This document shows positions 33,771 through 45,087 of a stretch of 64,000 nucleotides of DNA, piece after piece (the first letter of the stretch is position 1; each line of letters begins with the position of its first letter). The position numbers and the translations under genes were made by a program. The DNA comes from Collybiopsis luxurians FD-317 M1 (Eukaryota; Basidiomycota; Agaricomycetes; Agaricales; Omphalotaceae). The stretch spans positions 212,615 to 276,614 of the forward strand of contig KN834821.1 of the NCBI GenBank assembly GCA_000827265.1, given 5' to 3'. Below the pieces are notes generated by a model. That model was not told the DNA's origin and did no database searches. It worked only from the letters and a program-made list of their open reading frames with translations.

Positions 33771-34349
33771 CAGTCATTGACCACTCAATGGGACAGATTT
33801 GGGTAATTTGCCCCTCATGCACTCTGTAGTCTATTTCTGATAGAAATTTTGAACTAGGCATAATTCTACATTAATTATTAGTCTATAATTGATTTCTTGT
33901 ATTTTTCTGAATTTTATTGCAAGTGCCACAAACAAAAAATCAATTTTCAGCATGAATGGGACAAAGATTCAAGATTGTTTGCACACTGCTGCTTCCGTTC
34001 CTGTGCTTGCCTGATCTAGTCAAATCAAAAATCCTCATGCAAACTGACAATAATCTGCAAGCCCTGGGATACATAGGTGCCTCTAGACTGTGAAAAGACA
34101 ATTTATAATCTATTTAGACTTTAAATACCAAAAACAAAACTAGTATTACTGCTATGTGTCTGCCTGTCCCAGCCTTTTACTTGAAAATGTACATTTATCT
34201 TGAGCACAAAATCACTATCTGACATATAAATGCTTCAGAACATGCCTAGTATATAATTCTAATTATCAAAAATTCATAAGGTGCAGTAGGACAGCAGAAT
34301 CTTCATTTGTCCCATTGAATGGTCTGTCCCATTGAGTGGTCAATGACTG
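33771..34349. mobile_element. Non-autonomous pogo-like element, MITE 2
   Basis: Perfect 27-bp terminal inverted repeats (CAGTCATTGACCACTC ... at 33771-33797, complement at 34323-34349) are flanked by TA at 33769-33770 and 34350-34351. The first 23 bases match the MITE 1 terminus at 19 positions, including CAGTC and CAATGGGA. The motif GTCCCATTGA(A/G)TGGT is doubled just inside the right end (34308-34341). The 579-bp interior is non-coding. Confidence 0.82.
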
Positions 34350-34351
34350 TA

Positions 34352-35195
34352 TGAGTGATCAGTTCTGGGTCCATCTGGTCCATTTTCAGCCAGGGTGGAA
34401 TTTTTTTTCCCAGTGGGACTAACTAACCTAGCGCTATATGGGCACTTGTATTCTTCGGGCACCTTGAGCTACCCGTTAACTTGTGTCAATAATAATGTCA
34501 ATCAAATTGGTATATAGTTTTGTAGCTAGATAGTTGAACAACTGAGGGTGCAAAACTATATGATCACATATCAATGTAGAACTATATAGTACTGAGAACT
34601 GATCTCGGGATAATTTTAAGGAAAAATGTTAAGGAGTGCCCATGCTGTCAGTTGTCTGGCTGCTCTGCATATACTTACTCCATCTGGATTACCTTAATCT
34701 GTTACTTTGATTCCATTGACTCGAGTTACTTACATAGCTGTATATATGTTGTAGTTAGTATTATTCAATGGATCTTGCTTGCTTTCCCCTCAAGGTCCCC
34801 ATTGTTTATCCACAAAAGACAAGATAAATATGCTGCAAATGTGGATAGCTGCTGCATGTGGCATATGGCAAACCCATGAGGAATAAAGTAAGAGCAGGCG
34901 AGACTCACTTGATATGTACAGCTTTGGCCTCTAATCTCAACATTCCTGTTTAAAAAGCCAAAACAGACTCTATTCTTTCATTGTTTAAGAGTATTCTGGT
35001 GACACATACTGCTAATATTGCAACTGGACAGCTATAAACTCTTCCAGTTGCAACTGCAGTCTCATGTACAGGTTACCCCTTAATGCCATCTGCACTTGTG
35101 GGATGGGCCATTGCACTTTGTGTGTGGCATGTACAAGTCTGGACACTTATACAATGGCAACATAGGTCATATATATGTGGACTATAAGTGTACAG
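34352..35195. other. No gene recognised
   Basis: AT-rich, with only short frames. Confidence 0.4.
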
Positions 35196-35201
35196 AAGTG
35201 C

Positions 35202-35852
35202 CTAAACAACAATGCCCTTGTTCACAAATGCGATCATCTTCCTTTTCCACTGCTCGCTGACATTGTCAATTTCCCAAACAGCATAGTCAAAGTTGACAGG
35301 CAAAATAACATTTATAGCTAACTCCCCACAAATGACAAGAACAAAAACACATTCTTTGTGACCATGCAAGTGCACATACATTTACACGAACAACCTGTTC
35401 CTGCAAAAGCTCATGAATCAGTCCCACCTCTGCAATGTCAAGGATCTTGATGTCAGTGACATAGAAGGCAGTCTCTTGACAAATGCAGCTTCCAGGGTAA
35501 AGGAGCTGGCAATCAGAAATGCACACTACTGTGAACATGTATGCAACTTGAATGCCTCAAAAATGCCTTGAGTAATGGTAGGATGATGTTTTGCTACAAA
35601 TTTTTGCAGAGCCTCGATGGCAATGTGATGCTCTGGCAACCATGTAGCTTGATTGGATCTGTTACATTCACACTTTTCCTTGTGAAATGACCAATCCTTT
35701 TTTTGGCAAGCCCGACTCTGTGCAGAAGTATGAGGAATGAACATGCAAGTAGCACAACAATGTACACAATATTTATCAACTAAACAGGCCAAACATTTCA
35801 TATGAAAATTAGTAAAACAAATAAATAAACTGCACACACCTGAGGCAGACAT
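35202..35852 (-). pseudogene. MYND-type zinc-finger protein, probably degenerate
   Basis: On the complement, ATG at 35852 starts a 13-nt exon. An intron at 35839-35780 (GTGTGTG ... GTTTAG) follows, then a frame with CVHCCATC and ACQKKDWSFHKEKC, the second half of a MYND finger. A second intron fits at 35379-35322, giving VRVN joined to LAINVILPVNFDYAVWEIDN and a stop at 35202. Two faults suggest decay. The expected YC before SRACQKKDW is replaced by AQ, removing a zinc ligand. A frame change is also needed near 35530, between KLHTCSQ and VVCISDCQ, where no intron fits. MYND fingers bind proline-rich partners; no other domain is recognised. Confidence 0.55.
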
Positions 35853-35869
35853 ATAACATAGTGAATGTT

Positions 35870-36055
35870 CAGTGAAGCAATGACAGAAAGAGAGAAAGCA
35901 ACAACAGAAGTAGCAATGAAAGCAAACAAGCCCTCACATGACCACATGAAAGTGCAACTCACATACACACCACAGTTGGCATTGATCTTTTTTTTTCTTT
36001 CTCAATAAATCTTTTATTTCCTTGAGAGATCAATTGAAATTGTAATTCATCAGGA
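35870..36055. other. No feature
   Basis: Purine-rich on the plus strand near 35880-35920, otherwise unremarkable. Confidence 0.3.
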
Positions 36056-36059
36056 AAAA

Positions 36060-36960
36060 GGCCCTATAGCCCAGGCACATAAGGGTTGTTATGGGTTGTC
36101 CTCAGGCAGCTTAAGGCTTCTCAGGAGTCCTGGGCTACATAGGCTGCCCAGGATGCCAAGGGACACCCCCCAAATCCTGTGGAGCCTGAGAGTCCCTGGG
36201 GATCCCTGAGGCTGCCCTGAAGATCCCTGGGAATCTTTCAGGTGTCCTGAGGCTTCAATATATAAATGTGAAATAATAAAATATACTTTCATCTGTTCTT
36301 CTATTTACTCTACTCTGTATATCCTGCTCTTGCATTGCTTTTAATTGTATTTTATTATATAGCTGTAATTATTTATTGCTACCTATTACTTCAGTTTTAT
36401 TAGTCAGTTATTATACTTTAAGTACAGTTTATTATACTAATGTAAGCTCTGTATTGACTTAACATACTCGAGCACAGTATATTTGTGTAGTACAAAGCCT
36501 ATACATATGTACATAGTATATATACAATAAGTTATAATAATATTGTGCATGTTTGGACCATGGGAAAATTTTTTTTGATTGTAGACAGTTCACGGTGAGC
36601 TCATCATGTGATTCATTAAAAAAGTGAAAACCTCTGCATAATTCTCACCAAATCAATGTTCTGGTTGTGCATTTACACAAGAATAATGCATAACTGTATA
36701 TTTGCAATGTAATTTTGCATGATTTGTAGCATTTAGAATATTTCTGCTTCTGGGATCCTCAGGGAGCCCCAGGAAGCCCTCAGGGACTCTCAGGTTATTT
36801 TCAAACATCTTCCAGTGAGCCTAGGAACTGGCCCAAAACCTGGGAAGCCTAAGCAGCCTAAGCAATTTGGAGTATCTGAGAGTGCCTGAGGGTTCCTAGG
36901 ATTTTGCCATTTTCTTGGGCACCCTCAGGCTTCCTGTATTTGCCTGGGCTTAAGGTACTT
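36060..36960. repeat. Repeat element with GC-rich, CCTGAGG-type ends and AT-rich centre
   Basis: About 36090-36260 and 36750-36960 consist of degenerate repeats of CCTGAGGCT / CCCTGGGA words. The left edge AGCCCAGGCACATA (36069-36082) recurs inverted at the right edge (about 36938-36953, GTATTTGCCTGGGCTT). Between them lie 480 bp of AT-rich DNA. The layout suggests a DNA element with long imperfect terminal repeats. No transposase frame and no clear target duplication were found. Confidence 0.45.
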
Positions 36961-37199
36961 TTCCTGATGTTGTAAGATTGACAAAATGAAAGGAAACACA
37001 GAGAGAAAGATTGGACAACAAATATACAAAGCATGATAAGTAAACACCAAATGTATACACCAAATCCAGCGGGCATGCACAGAACTCAGTCATGGGCACA
37101 AGATTTACTGTAAGGGAAAGTATGAGATGGGTACAAGGAAAATACAAAACCAGCTTACTTGTGGAGCCAAGACCAAACCACCCATTTGTTGGACAAGGT

Positions 37200-37750
37200 A
37201 GCATTGCAAAACATTTGCAGCCATAATGCACAAAGAAGACTGGGGAAGGGTGGTCGAAGGGAGACCAAGGGTGCACCAAAAAAAGAAGTGGGGTTGTATA
37301 AAAGCAAATGAGGATGATGGAGAGGTAATAAAGGGGTTAAACATAAAGAGCACAAAACATTGGAGTATAAATGTCAAGAAGCTAGGTTGCAGTGCATGTC
37401 CCCCGGCACCTCCCCCCCCCAGAAAAAAAAAAGAAGTGCAGCGAAAAGTTTCAAGTTGGGAGCAAAGAAGGATATTACAACTTGGAGGAGGCACAAAGGA
37501 TATGGAGAGCAAAGGTAGAAATGAAAAAGTACAAGACAGGATTGAAAAAAAAAGCTACAACAAAGAGAGGGAGGTGAAAGAGGAACAAAGGACATGAAGA
37601 GCAAGGGTAGAAAATGAAGGATGATAAGACCACATACTACACTAAAAGGAGGGAGCGGAAGGAGATGATGGTGGCCAAGAAAGTCACACACATAACAGAT
37701 GTAACAAAAAGGTGACAAATCCATATATGGGGATAAAAAAATTGATATAG
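37200..37750. repeat. Strand-asymmetric polypurine tract with internal duplication
   Basis: The plus strand is strongly purine-rich. A block near 37485-37525 (GGCACAAAGGATATGGAGAG CAAAGGTAGAAA) recurs near 37579-37612 (GAACAAAGGACATGAAGAGC AAGGGTAGAAAA). Long frames on both strands here follow from the skewed composition, giving Lys/Glu on one strand and Phe/Ser/Leu on the other. They should not be taken as genes. Confidence 0.5.
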
Positions 37751-37769
37751 AGAGGAGCATGAGAAGCAT

Positions 37770-39240
37770 GGGAAAATGGTCAAGTTCGCCGCAAAGATGA
37801 TTCCTTCATTTCATTCCGGACTCATAATTAATCCTAGTTACCATATGTTCACACTTGGTTCTACTTATACAGCATATTGTCTGCTTATAGCGATTGAGCT
37901 TCTTTCCTGAGCTAGGGACAAAGATGATATATAATTAGTATTGCTATAACAAGTTGTAAATTATTTACAATTACTTGCTATTGCAAGTCGCATAAAGTAT
38001 CACAAACTTGCCTTGACAAGCTGATGACAGCTGTCAAGCAATTTCGGCTCCGATTTGGGACTGAGAACTGACTGGACTGGACACTGGCTCTAAGCACTTC
38101 AAATAGTTTCGGGTTACAGGAAACTTTGGAAACCCCTGCCGCCAGCTTCATGAGTTTGGGGAAAGGACAATGGACTTGTAATGCTTAGGTAATCTTTAAC
38201 CTGGAACATAACATAATTGCCTGTATCGAACCGCTAAGCCAAAGGTTACACTTGTATTAACCCCATTTCTGGCTCCTATTTACTCCAGTTTGTCCAGCAA
38301 GACAATGTAGTGGCACCACTCTGCTACAAGACTGCACTTTCTAACCGCCATAAAGTAGACACATCCAAATGCTTCTAACCTTATGTGATTTTTTTGAATC
38401 TGGGAAAATTCATTATTTTAGCCTGCAGAAATATTCTAAAAAAAATTGGCTCTTAAATCTTCACTTACTGTCTTCCACCATGTTAATCAATCCGACGCGC
38501 CCTGTAACCTGTCTCCAAGAGTCCAAGTTTTCATTTCAAAATCTATAAGCATTCTAGTCTCTTATGCTGGGGTGGCAGGCAGGAACTGGCTTTGCCCACT
38601 ATTCACTGCCATGAATATGGCAATATAAATGTCAAGCTATAGAAAAAAATGGAGCACAATTCTTCAATCAATACTGACCATTACTAGCGTACTACGCCAG
38701 CCAAAATTCACTTCCTAATAGTATCTAAGGGATATTCCTATCCCTTGGATACATCATAATCTGTCATTGATGTAACATAGCTTATCCGACGTCTTGATGA
38801 AATTGGTATGACAACTACCTCCCCACAATCGGGGAAGTCGAGAGGGAAAGAAGAAATGGTAACTTTCTCAATAATATGCAGGATTATGACTTCAACAACA
38901 GTGAATTCACATTCATAGGAACGTCTGTGGGGAATCAACGACTCGCGAAAAGCTATTCTCAAGCCGCAAAGAATGACGGGCCCGGGTCATTCTCAAACTC
39001 ATTGTCAGCCTCACTGGGTAATTCGGCTCCATAGCATCCGGAAAATTAATATCCTGGCGCTTGTTCTGAAGCCTTCACGCTTCGACCCGAAGTTTATGTA
39101 TAAATGCATACGCCTTCGTCATTAAAAAAGTTTGTTCCCCATGTATGCGATGTATCGTATTCAGTAACAAGAAAAAGAGTTCCGTCCTGAACCTCCAGTG
39201 GACCTCTCCAGCGGTCCCTTTTTGCACCTGTACTCGAAGC
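37770..39240. other. No gene recognised
   Basis: Frames are short and have no motif. Confidence 0.4.
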
Positions 39241-39299
39241 AATTAAATCCGCTGTGTAGTCGAGGAATTTAGGGTATGTTCAGGCCTTTTGCGTCTACC

Positions 39300-39645
39300 C
39301 ATCACGTCAAAGAGCTCCTTGATGACAGATGAGCTGATGGAGATGTAGCTGTATACAATGATAAAGTACTACGTAGTAAGAAGGAAGATACATAACCGTA
39401 CAGTAACGCGGGAGGCTGGCCAGTCCGGAATAGGACATCACCAGTATTATGGATATCCTGTCCTTTTGAAGATTTTTGTATCCCTGTAAAGTTGGGTTTG
39501 AGTTGGTGTAGGTGTTACTTGTAGATCTGGTTGAGAACAAATTTTGCCACCGGCTGCCAGAAACTTACTCCTTACCACCATGGAAACGCCGGAGTAAAGT
39601 TTAGTGTCCGCTAACAAGATTGCTTAGGTTTGATGGTCTGAGATT
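39300..39645. repeat. Diverged fragment of the inverted-duplication sequence (arm B orientation)
   Basis: About 39395-39490 matches 25305-25440 in the same orientation (CATAACCGTACAGTAACGCG ... GGACATCACCAGTATTATGG ATATCC, then ATCCCTGTAAAG). A short TTTGATGGTCTGAG near 39632 equals the inverted intron 1 end of copy E at 26506. Directly after it the plus-strand copy F begins, so this may be a junction between oppositely oriented copies. Confidence 0.5.
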
Positions 39646-39654
39646 ATTTCGGAC

Positions 39655-40176
39655 AGAGTCGGATGTAACCGCAGGAAAGAAAATTGGTGGCCAATGTTGT
39701 TCCTGATTTAGGGAGGAACTTAGATCTTGTGTCTAATGTGAACGGCAAACTCTACACAGATCTTAGTCTTATCCTTCAATGGACATACAATCAAACACTT
39801 GTTTTCTTCAAGCTGGACGGTATCGAGTAAGATTACATGGAAACCCTCACTCAAATTCATTACACTTGCTGAAACCGAGCCATGGTGCATTTAGTTCAGT
39901 TGTAAATGGCACAGCGACTAATACCTCTTTCTCGTATGTTGTAACAGGCACAGTATTCACCGAGTCTTAATGCCGTGTTCACTTATAGGCAAGTGGAAAC
40001 CAATTTAATGAGTCGGCAGGATCTTGTGGAAATTTCTTCCTCATGGCTAATGATATACGAAACGTTCCCTCGCCAAATATAATTGGCTCCGCCAAACTCT
40101 CTGCGCAGGTAAGCAAGTCTAACATTTCGCGGTAATCATTATTGCTAACATCTTTTACGTGTAGAACGATTCCTGA
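39655..40176 (+). pseudogene. 5'-truncated secreted DUF3237-like pseudogene (copy F)
   Basis: Exon 1 with the signal peptide is absent. The remains are most of exon 2 (DLVSNVNGKLYTDLSLILQW) with a frameshift and a changed end, exon 3 (near 39897-39936), exon 4 (about 39990-40109) with a one-base deletion, and the last exon ending at the TGA at 40176. Closest to copy D. Confidence 0.78.
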
Positions 40177-40478
40177 CGGCTTCATTGCTAGATGGGAATC
40201 TGAAAGGAAATAATATGTGCTGCGTGTCGCTGACTGGGGTTATGTTCCTTCTTTTCGTCGTAATATTCAACCTGAAGGGGGAGGTCAGGGTAAGGGTAAA
40301 GCTCATGGTTTTGAACGGTCTCAGCGTTACAGTGCTGGAAATTTTGAGTTGATTAGAGAGGAATGGACTTTCATGAAGGTGGAATCTATACAGAATGAAA
40401 CTAGTTTCTTTATTGAATTTCATTTGCACAGGGATATACATTCCTTTTCAAACTTCTGCAGCTCAGCCTTCTATTATA

Positions 40479-41544
40479 TTAATCGATCTTCTTCACCTTG
40501 TCCCAAACGTGTCCTTCCCATAACCCATTCGTACTGCCCGCACTCCCTTCGTCCTTCCACGTCACACGACTGAATCCCGTACTCGCCCTTCCCGCTTCAG
40601 CTTCAGCCTGCAAAGCAGTCATGAACTGACTCTCGTCTTTATTCCTCCCCGGGGCCAGCTCGCCTTCAGCTAGGAGATGGATGGGCTTTTCGTAGATTCG
40701 CGCGAGGTCTTGGAATGTGAGACGGTCGCCTTCTAGCCGCAGTGAATTGTTGACGAGGTGGGGGGAGTCGAGGGGAAGGGAAGTTAGTACGTGGGCAACG
40801 AAACCTGTAACGAACGCGAATTGAGCTCGGACAAACGAGCGATCTCAGATGGCTGGGAACTTACCACCAATGTCAGCTTCACTGACAGCGGTAAATGGCG
40901 TATCGCCTTTTCCTACGACGCTCACTTTGCCGCTTAGTACGACTCCGGCGATGAAGGGGAGAGCACCGATGAAGAATCCAGTCTGAAACATTTTTCAAAT
41001 CAGGGTGCCATTGACAGTTGGATTCAAAGAAGGGACTCACATAGACTCTTGTAAAAGGCAATTGAATCGACTTCAGGTATTCTGTCCCAAGGCGATATAA
41101 GCTCGGGAGCTGACCATAAGATCAAAGAACGATCAACTCACCAACCAATTCATCTTTCTCTGCGAAAAGGTCCGATGTTCCTCTCGCTTTTGCTCCCTCC
41201 GAAGGCAGTCCCCACTCGGACGGCACGAACAATTTGACTGTACCGCTAGCTTTAGCCGCATCAGCCAAGCTATACTGAGCTTTGAGTCCTGCCATCGGCA
41301 ATGTGGACACCACAACGTCGACGGAATGATCCTTGAACACCTTGGTGACAGCAGCCACGTCCGAGTAGTCGACCGGAATGATAGGTATAGACGATAGATC
41401 GTCGGGAAGAGACTTTCCGGTTGAGTCATGGCGAGTGAGGACGATCACCTTAGGGTGTTGAGTGGTATTAAGGAGGGCGCGAGCAATAGGTGTTCCTATG
41501 TAACCAGCGCCGATGATAGCGACGGATCGCGCCGAGCTAGACAT
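40479..41544 (-). CDS. NmrA / isoflavone-reductase-like NAD(P)-dependent oxidoreductase (copy 4)
   Basis: Exons on the complement, 41544-41142, 41081-41041, 40982-40865 and 40804-40479, join to 888 nt, 295 aa, with exactly the exon lengths of copy 1 and no frame damage. Key features are the Rossmann motif GAGYIG (residues 12-17), VVVSTLP, FVPSEWG, and K130 in AEKDE. It ends HVWDKVKKID. It converges on the dead secreted-protein copy F, so this cassette keeps only the enzyme. The pseudogene at 22734 is its nearest relative, and the two share upstream sequence for more than 1 kb. Confidence 0.87.
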
Positions 41545-41612
41545 AATTGAATCTGGGATGGAATTAGATTAGTTAGTGTGGGTGTGTTGTGGGTTTGGAA
41601 CGACGTTCGAGT

Positions 41613-41621
41613 CTTAAATAT
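41613..41621 (-). promoter_or_regulatory. TATA-like box upstream of NmrA copy 4
   Basis: ATATTTAAG on the complement, about 70 nt before the ATG, after the GT-rich leader at 41578-41596. The same arrangement precedes copies 1 and 3. Confidence 0.45.
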
Positions 41622-42135
41622 TGTTCGACATCATGTTGTGTCCTTACTTTAGCCTTTTCAGTTGTGCGGCAGCTGACTGATGCCCATAAATGGGCTGATT
41701 CAGCCGACGCGAGGATTAAGTCTTTTAGTAAGCCAGACGGGAAGTCAGAATTGAAGAGTCTGTCATCCAAAAATGGCCGAGGTCAATCTCCTACACATTT
41801 CTCCACAAGATTGCTAACGTACTGGGCAGAAAAGCTTCCGAAACGGTGGGTCAGAAAGATGCCCTTCAGGTACAGCCTTCAGGTCAATAAGACAAACGAA
41901 GTTAATTCAATCTGAAATCAGACCCGCTCGACAGATGCACACTGCGGCCCTCCGTTCTGATGTCCTACTGTCGACAAACTTGATCGAGGGAGATGAGTGC
42001 ATCGTTGCTGTTACGATACTGCCGTTTCTGTACGAGGAGGTCATTCGGCTACCGGGCATACAGCCCCTGGTCTTTGCCACCGATCATTTAAGACAAAGAA
42101 AGTAGGCGGACTCGAACAATTCAAAAATAATTATG

Positions 42136-42705
42136 GTTCTTTCCAACTTCCTGCCTTTGACCATCATCATCGCAATGCTTCTCACTCAATCCAGCCTCAT
42201 TCTGTCTATCATTTTGCTTGAAACTTGGTAGAGCTGGCGGTCTCTATTATAACTCTTTTGCATCCAGATTCTGGCCTATCTGGCCTCAGTGTCCTTCTAT
42301 GTCGGCGATTCCTTATATAGTGAACGGGCTGTTTTCTTCACTTCAAACTTTTTCCCACATCTCTTTTTCCTTCCCACGGGTGATCCGCGCGCCAGCGTAT
42401 CGCTCAAGATCAAACTTACCAGACCAACCTTATTATACCATACTTTGTGATTGTTAGCGCATCGGAGTGTGGGCCCAACTTCGCCCGACACCCTAGTTAC
42501 TTCTTGTATTGTAGATAGTTGGCTGTCGTCAGGGCGGAGAGATCTGCAGCAGCGATGACATGCGTCAGTCGCGAGCTCGCTCCTCCTTCTGCGGCAGTCC
42601 CAGAGACAATGGTGCATGGGTCAGCACTGGGATAATCTCTGGAGCCCGGCGTTCAGATTGTGGACCATGCCGTGTAATAAAATTTCCTTCCTTCCTCCAT
42701 GATGA
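42136..42705. other. About 560 bp present here but missing from the paralogous region at 23.5 kb
   Basis: The paralogous sequences run together up to GGTTCTTTCC (42135) against GGTTCTTCC (23499), and resume at GATACCCACTCGTTG (about 42710) against GATACCCGCTCGTTA (about 23533). The intervening segment has only weak frames (for example 42617-42297 on the complement) and no recognised terminal repeats. It is an insertion here or a deletion there. Confidence 0.55.
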
Positions 42706-43094
42706 TTGAGATACCCACTCGTTGTGCCGCCTGGAACGAAAAGGTAAGTTTTTGGGGTGGATACTGCACGAATGTAAGAAAGTATTGGGCCCTGAGGAAA
42801 AGAGATAAGAAAAAAAACATAAGATGCTATCGAAATTGCGTTATTTACTTCACATATAAAAAGTTGAATTAGCAAAATACGTAACCCTCTCCCAATATAA
42901 TGGTATAAACGGCTCATTCCGAACTGGTCATATCCCGACGGGCTTGAAGATGGAGGCGGGAAATGATTCGATATAGGTACGGTCTGATACAGTGAGTGGT
43001 CAGCGCTGAGCTACGAAACAACTATCTTAGTTTATTCTACAATACATGTTGAACTCGGACAATTACCGTTCAAATGCCACTCGATTCGTATCAA

Positions 43095-44164
43095 TCAATT
43101 GATCTTGTCCACCTTATCCCAGACATGCCCTGCCCACAACTTGTTCGTACTTCCAGCCGTACCTTCGTCCCTCTCCGCTGCACGGCTCCAGCCGGTACTA
43201 AGTCCTCCCGCTTCAACTTCAATCTGCAAAGCTGTCTTCCACTGCCTCTCTTTTTCGGTATTCCCCGGGATCAAATCTCCTTCAGCGACAAACACGATGG
43301 GTTTCTTGTAGATGCGGGCAACGTCACGGAAGGTGATCCGGTCGCTTTCTAAGCGCATCGTTTGGTTCACGAGATGAGGAGAGTCCAGAGGTAAGGAGGT
43401 AAGCACATGTGCAGTAAAGCCTGCGAAGGGCGGGACAAAATTGACAAGTGAGCCTCGTAGAGTTAGACTGAAGACTGAAGCATGTTCTTACCAGCGATGT
43501 CTGCTTCACTAGTGGTAGAGAACAGGGTTTCGCCCTTTCCTAGAATATGCACACTTTCGCTTACATCCGCTCCAACAGCCCAGAGAAGCCAGCCGAAAAA
43601 GAGTCCAGTCTGAGGATTTTCACAGCCCAAAAAATATCAATGGAGGAACCACGAACAGAGGGAAGGCACTCACGTAAAACCTTGTGAATGGAAGTTCAAT
43701 TGATCTCAGGTACTCTATCCCATGATAAGATAAGCCCAGCTGCCGACTGAGGGAGAAAATACGGTCATCCTACCAGCAAATTTATCCTTTTCAGCAAACA
43801 AATTCGATTCCCCTTTCGCTTTAGCACCTTCCGTAGGCGTGCCCCACTCAGATGGCACGAACAGCTTTACAGTACCAGCGGCCTTGGCTGCCTCAGCAAC
43901 AGCATACTGAGCTTCAAGCGCTGTTTCAGCCACTGTGGAAATTATAACGTCGATGGAATGGTCCTTGACTACTTTAGTGAGACCAGCAACGTCATTGAAG
44001 TCGACTGGGACTATGGAGAGATCGTCGGGCAAGGATTTGCCGGTTGATCCAAGACGTGTGAGGACGATGACTTTCGGTCGTTGAGGGGTGCTAAGAAGTG
44101 CACGAGCGATGGGTATCCCTATAACCCCTGCACCGATGACCGCGACGGATCTTGTCAAGGACAT
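43095..44164 (-). CDS. NmrA / isoflavone-reductase-like NAD(P)-dependent oxidoreductase (copy 5)
   Basis: Exons on the complement, 44164-43774, 43714-43674, 43609-43492 and 43420-43095, join to 876 nt, 291 aa. The start MSLTRSVAVIGAGVIG aligns with the other copies. The upstream in-frame extension to 44263 has no counterpart and is probably 5' leader. GAGVIG is the dinucleotide motif, with VIISTVAE and FVPSEWG following. Exons 2 to 4 have the family lengths, and exon 1 is 12 nt shorter. The fragment at 23863-24490 is its closest relative. Part of a same-strand run of four NmrA-like loci (40.5-47.5 kb), so it no longer has a convergent secreted partner. Confidence 0.85.
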
Positions 44165-44615
44165 GATGAAGGTGGTATGGATTGGACTTCGAAGTCTGTA
44201 TGAGTAATGGGTAAGTGGGTCTTCAACGACATTGTTGAGTTTCGGCCCTTTAATATTTCCCATTTCTATGGTTTGCCCACACTGTTTTTAGATTGTTCCT
44301 TTGCTCTACAGTGTCCGACTGATGTCTACAATTTGCTCAGTCATCCGAATCTTTTGGTAAGATAACCGGTACTCTTTAAAGGTGCCTACAGCTAGTCATC
44401 CATTCAGCCATTTAATGAATATTCATTTGCCCTTTGTCATCCATACAAGTTCAACAGGCTTGCTTTCTCGCGGCTGAGGGACAATAGCTCAAGATAATGC
44501 GGAGTTTTCGTTCCTGGGTCCTTGATAAACAGTGGGGCTGCATCGATTACTATGGTCTTATGTCTCACCCACAACTCATTCACGGTTCTTGCGCACCCTT
44601 CTTCTGAAATTAATA
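44165..44615. other. Upstream spacer shared with 45.9-46.4 kb
   Basis: The sequence around 44335-44420 (CAGTCATCCGAATCTTTTGG, CAGCTAGTCATCC) is repeated around 46055-46125. Copies 5 and 6, and a lost copy between them, therefore arose by tandem duplication. No gene is seen. Confidence 0.5.
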
Positions 44616-44619
44616 ATTC

Positions 44620-44790
44620 CATCCCGTGCTAGCCCGGCCTACTTCGGCCTCCTTTTGTAACTCCGTTTTCCCCTCTTTCCCCTCTTCGCTATTTCTCGGA
44701 CTTGCTCAGTATTAGACACAAGGGCGATCGATTTACGCATGGTAACACGATATTCCTTATCGTACAAAGAAAAACGTGTAAACACTTTCT
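44620..44790 (-). pseudogene. Short exon-4 fragment of another NmrA-like copy
   Basis: The complement contains a segment related to 46535-46700 of the intact copy 7, around KSIALVSNTEQVREIAK. It lacks the rest of the gene, indicating a further, almost entirely lost tandem copy. Confidence 0.5.
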
Positions 44791-45087
44791 CCATAAGCAA
44801 GAGTCTGAGTTGCGGGGAGCGTACATTGACCATTGGTGATCAGCAGGAGAGAGATGAGTAGCTGAAGACTCATCTCGTTGGTTAGACTTGTGTGTCGGAT
44901 TGATGTTCGCCGTTGGTACTCTGACAGACTTGGAGATGAGCGCAGGAAATGATTCAGGATAGGCACGGTCCGGACATACAGTGCCAGAAAGGTGTAGCTG
45001 AGCGCTCACTGTCTACCTTAAATTTACATATCCTATGATACTCTTTAAACACGGACATACACCGCACAGATGCCTACAAATTTCGCA

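Noticed and set aside
37105..37769. Reading frames of 117-135 codons on both strands
   Set aside because: They arise from purine/pyrimidine-skewed DNA; both strands give low-complexity translations.
44165..44263. 33-residue N-terminal extension of NmrA copy 5
   Set aside because: It has no counterpart in the other copies and overlaps the expected promoter/leader.
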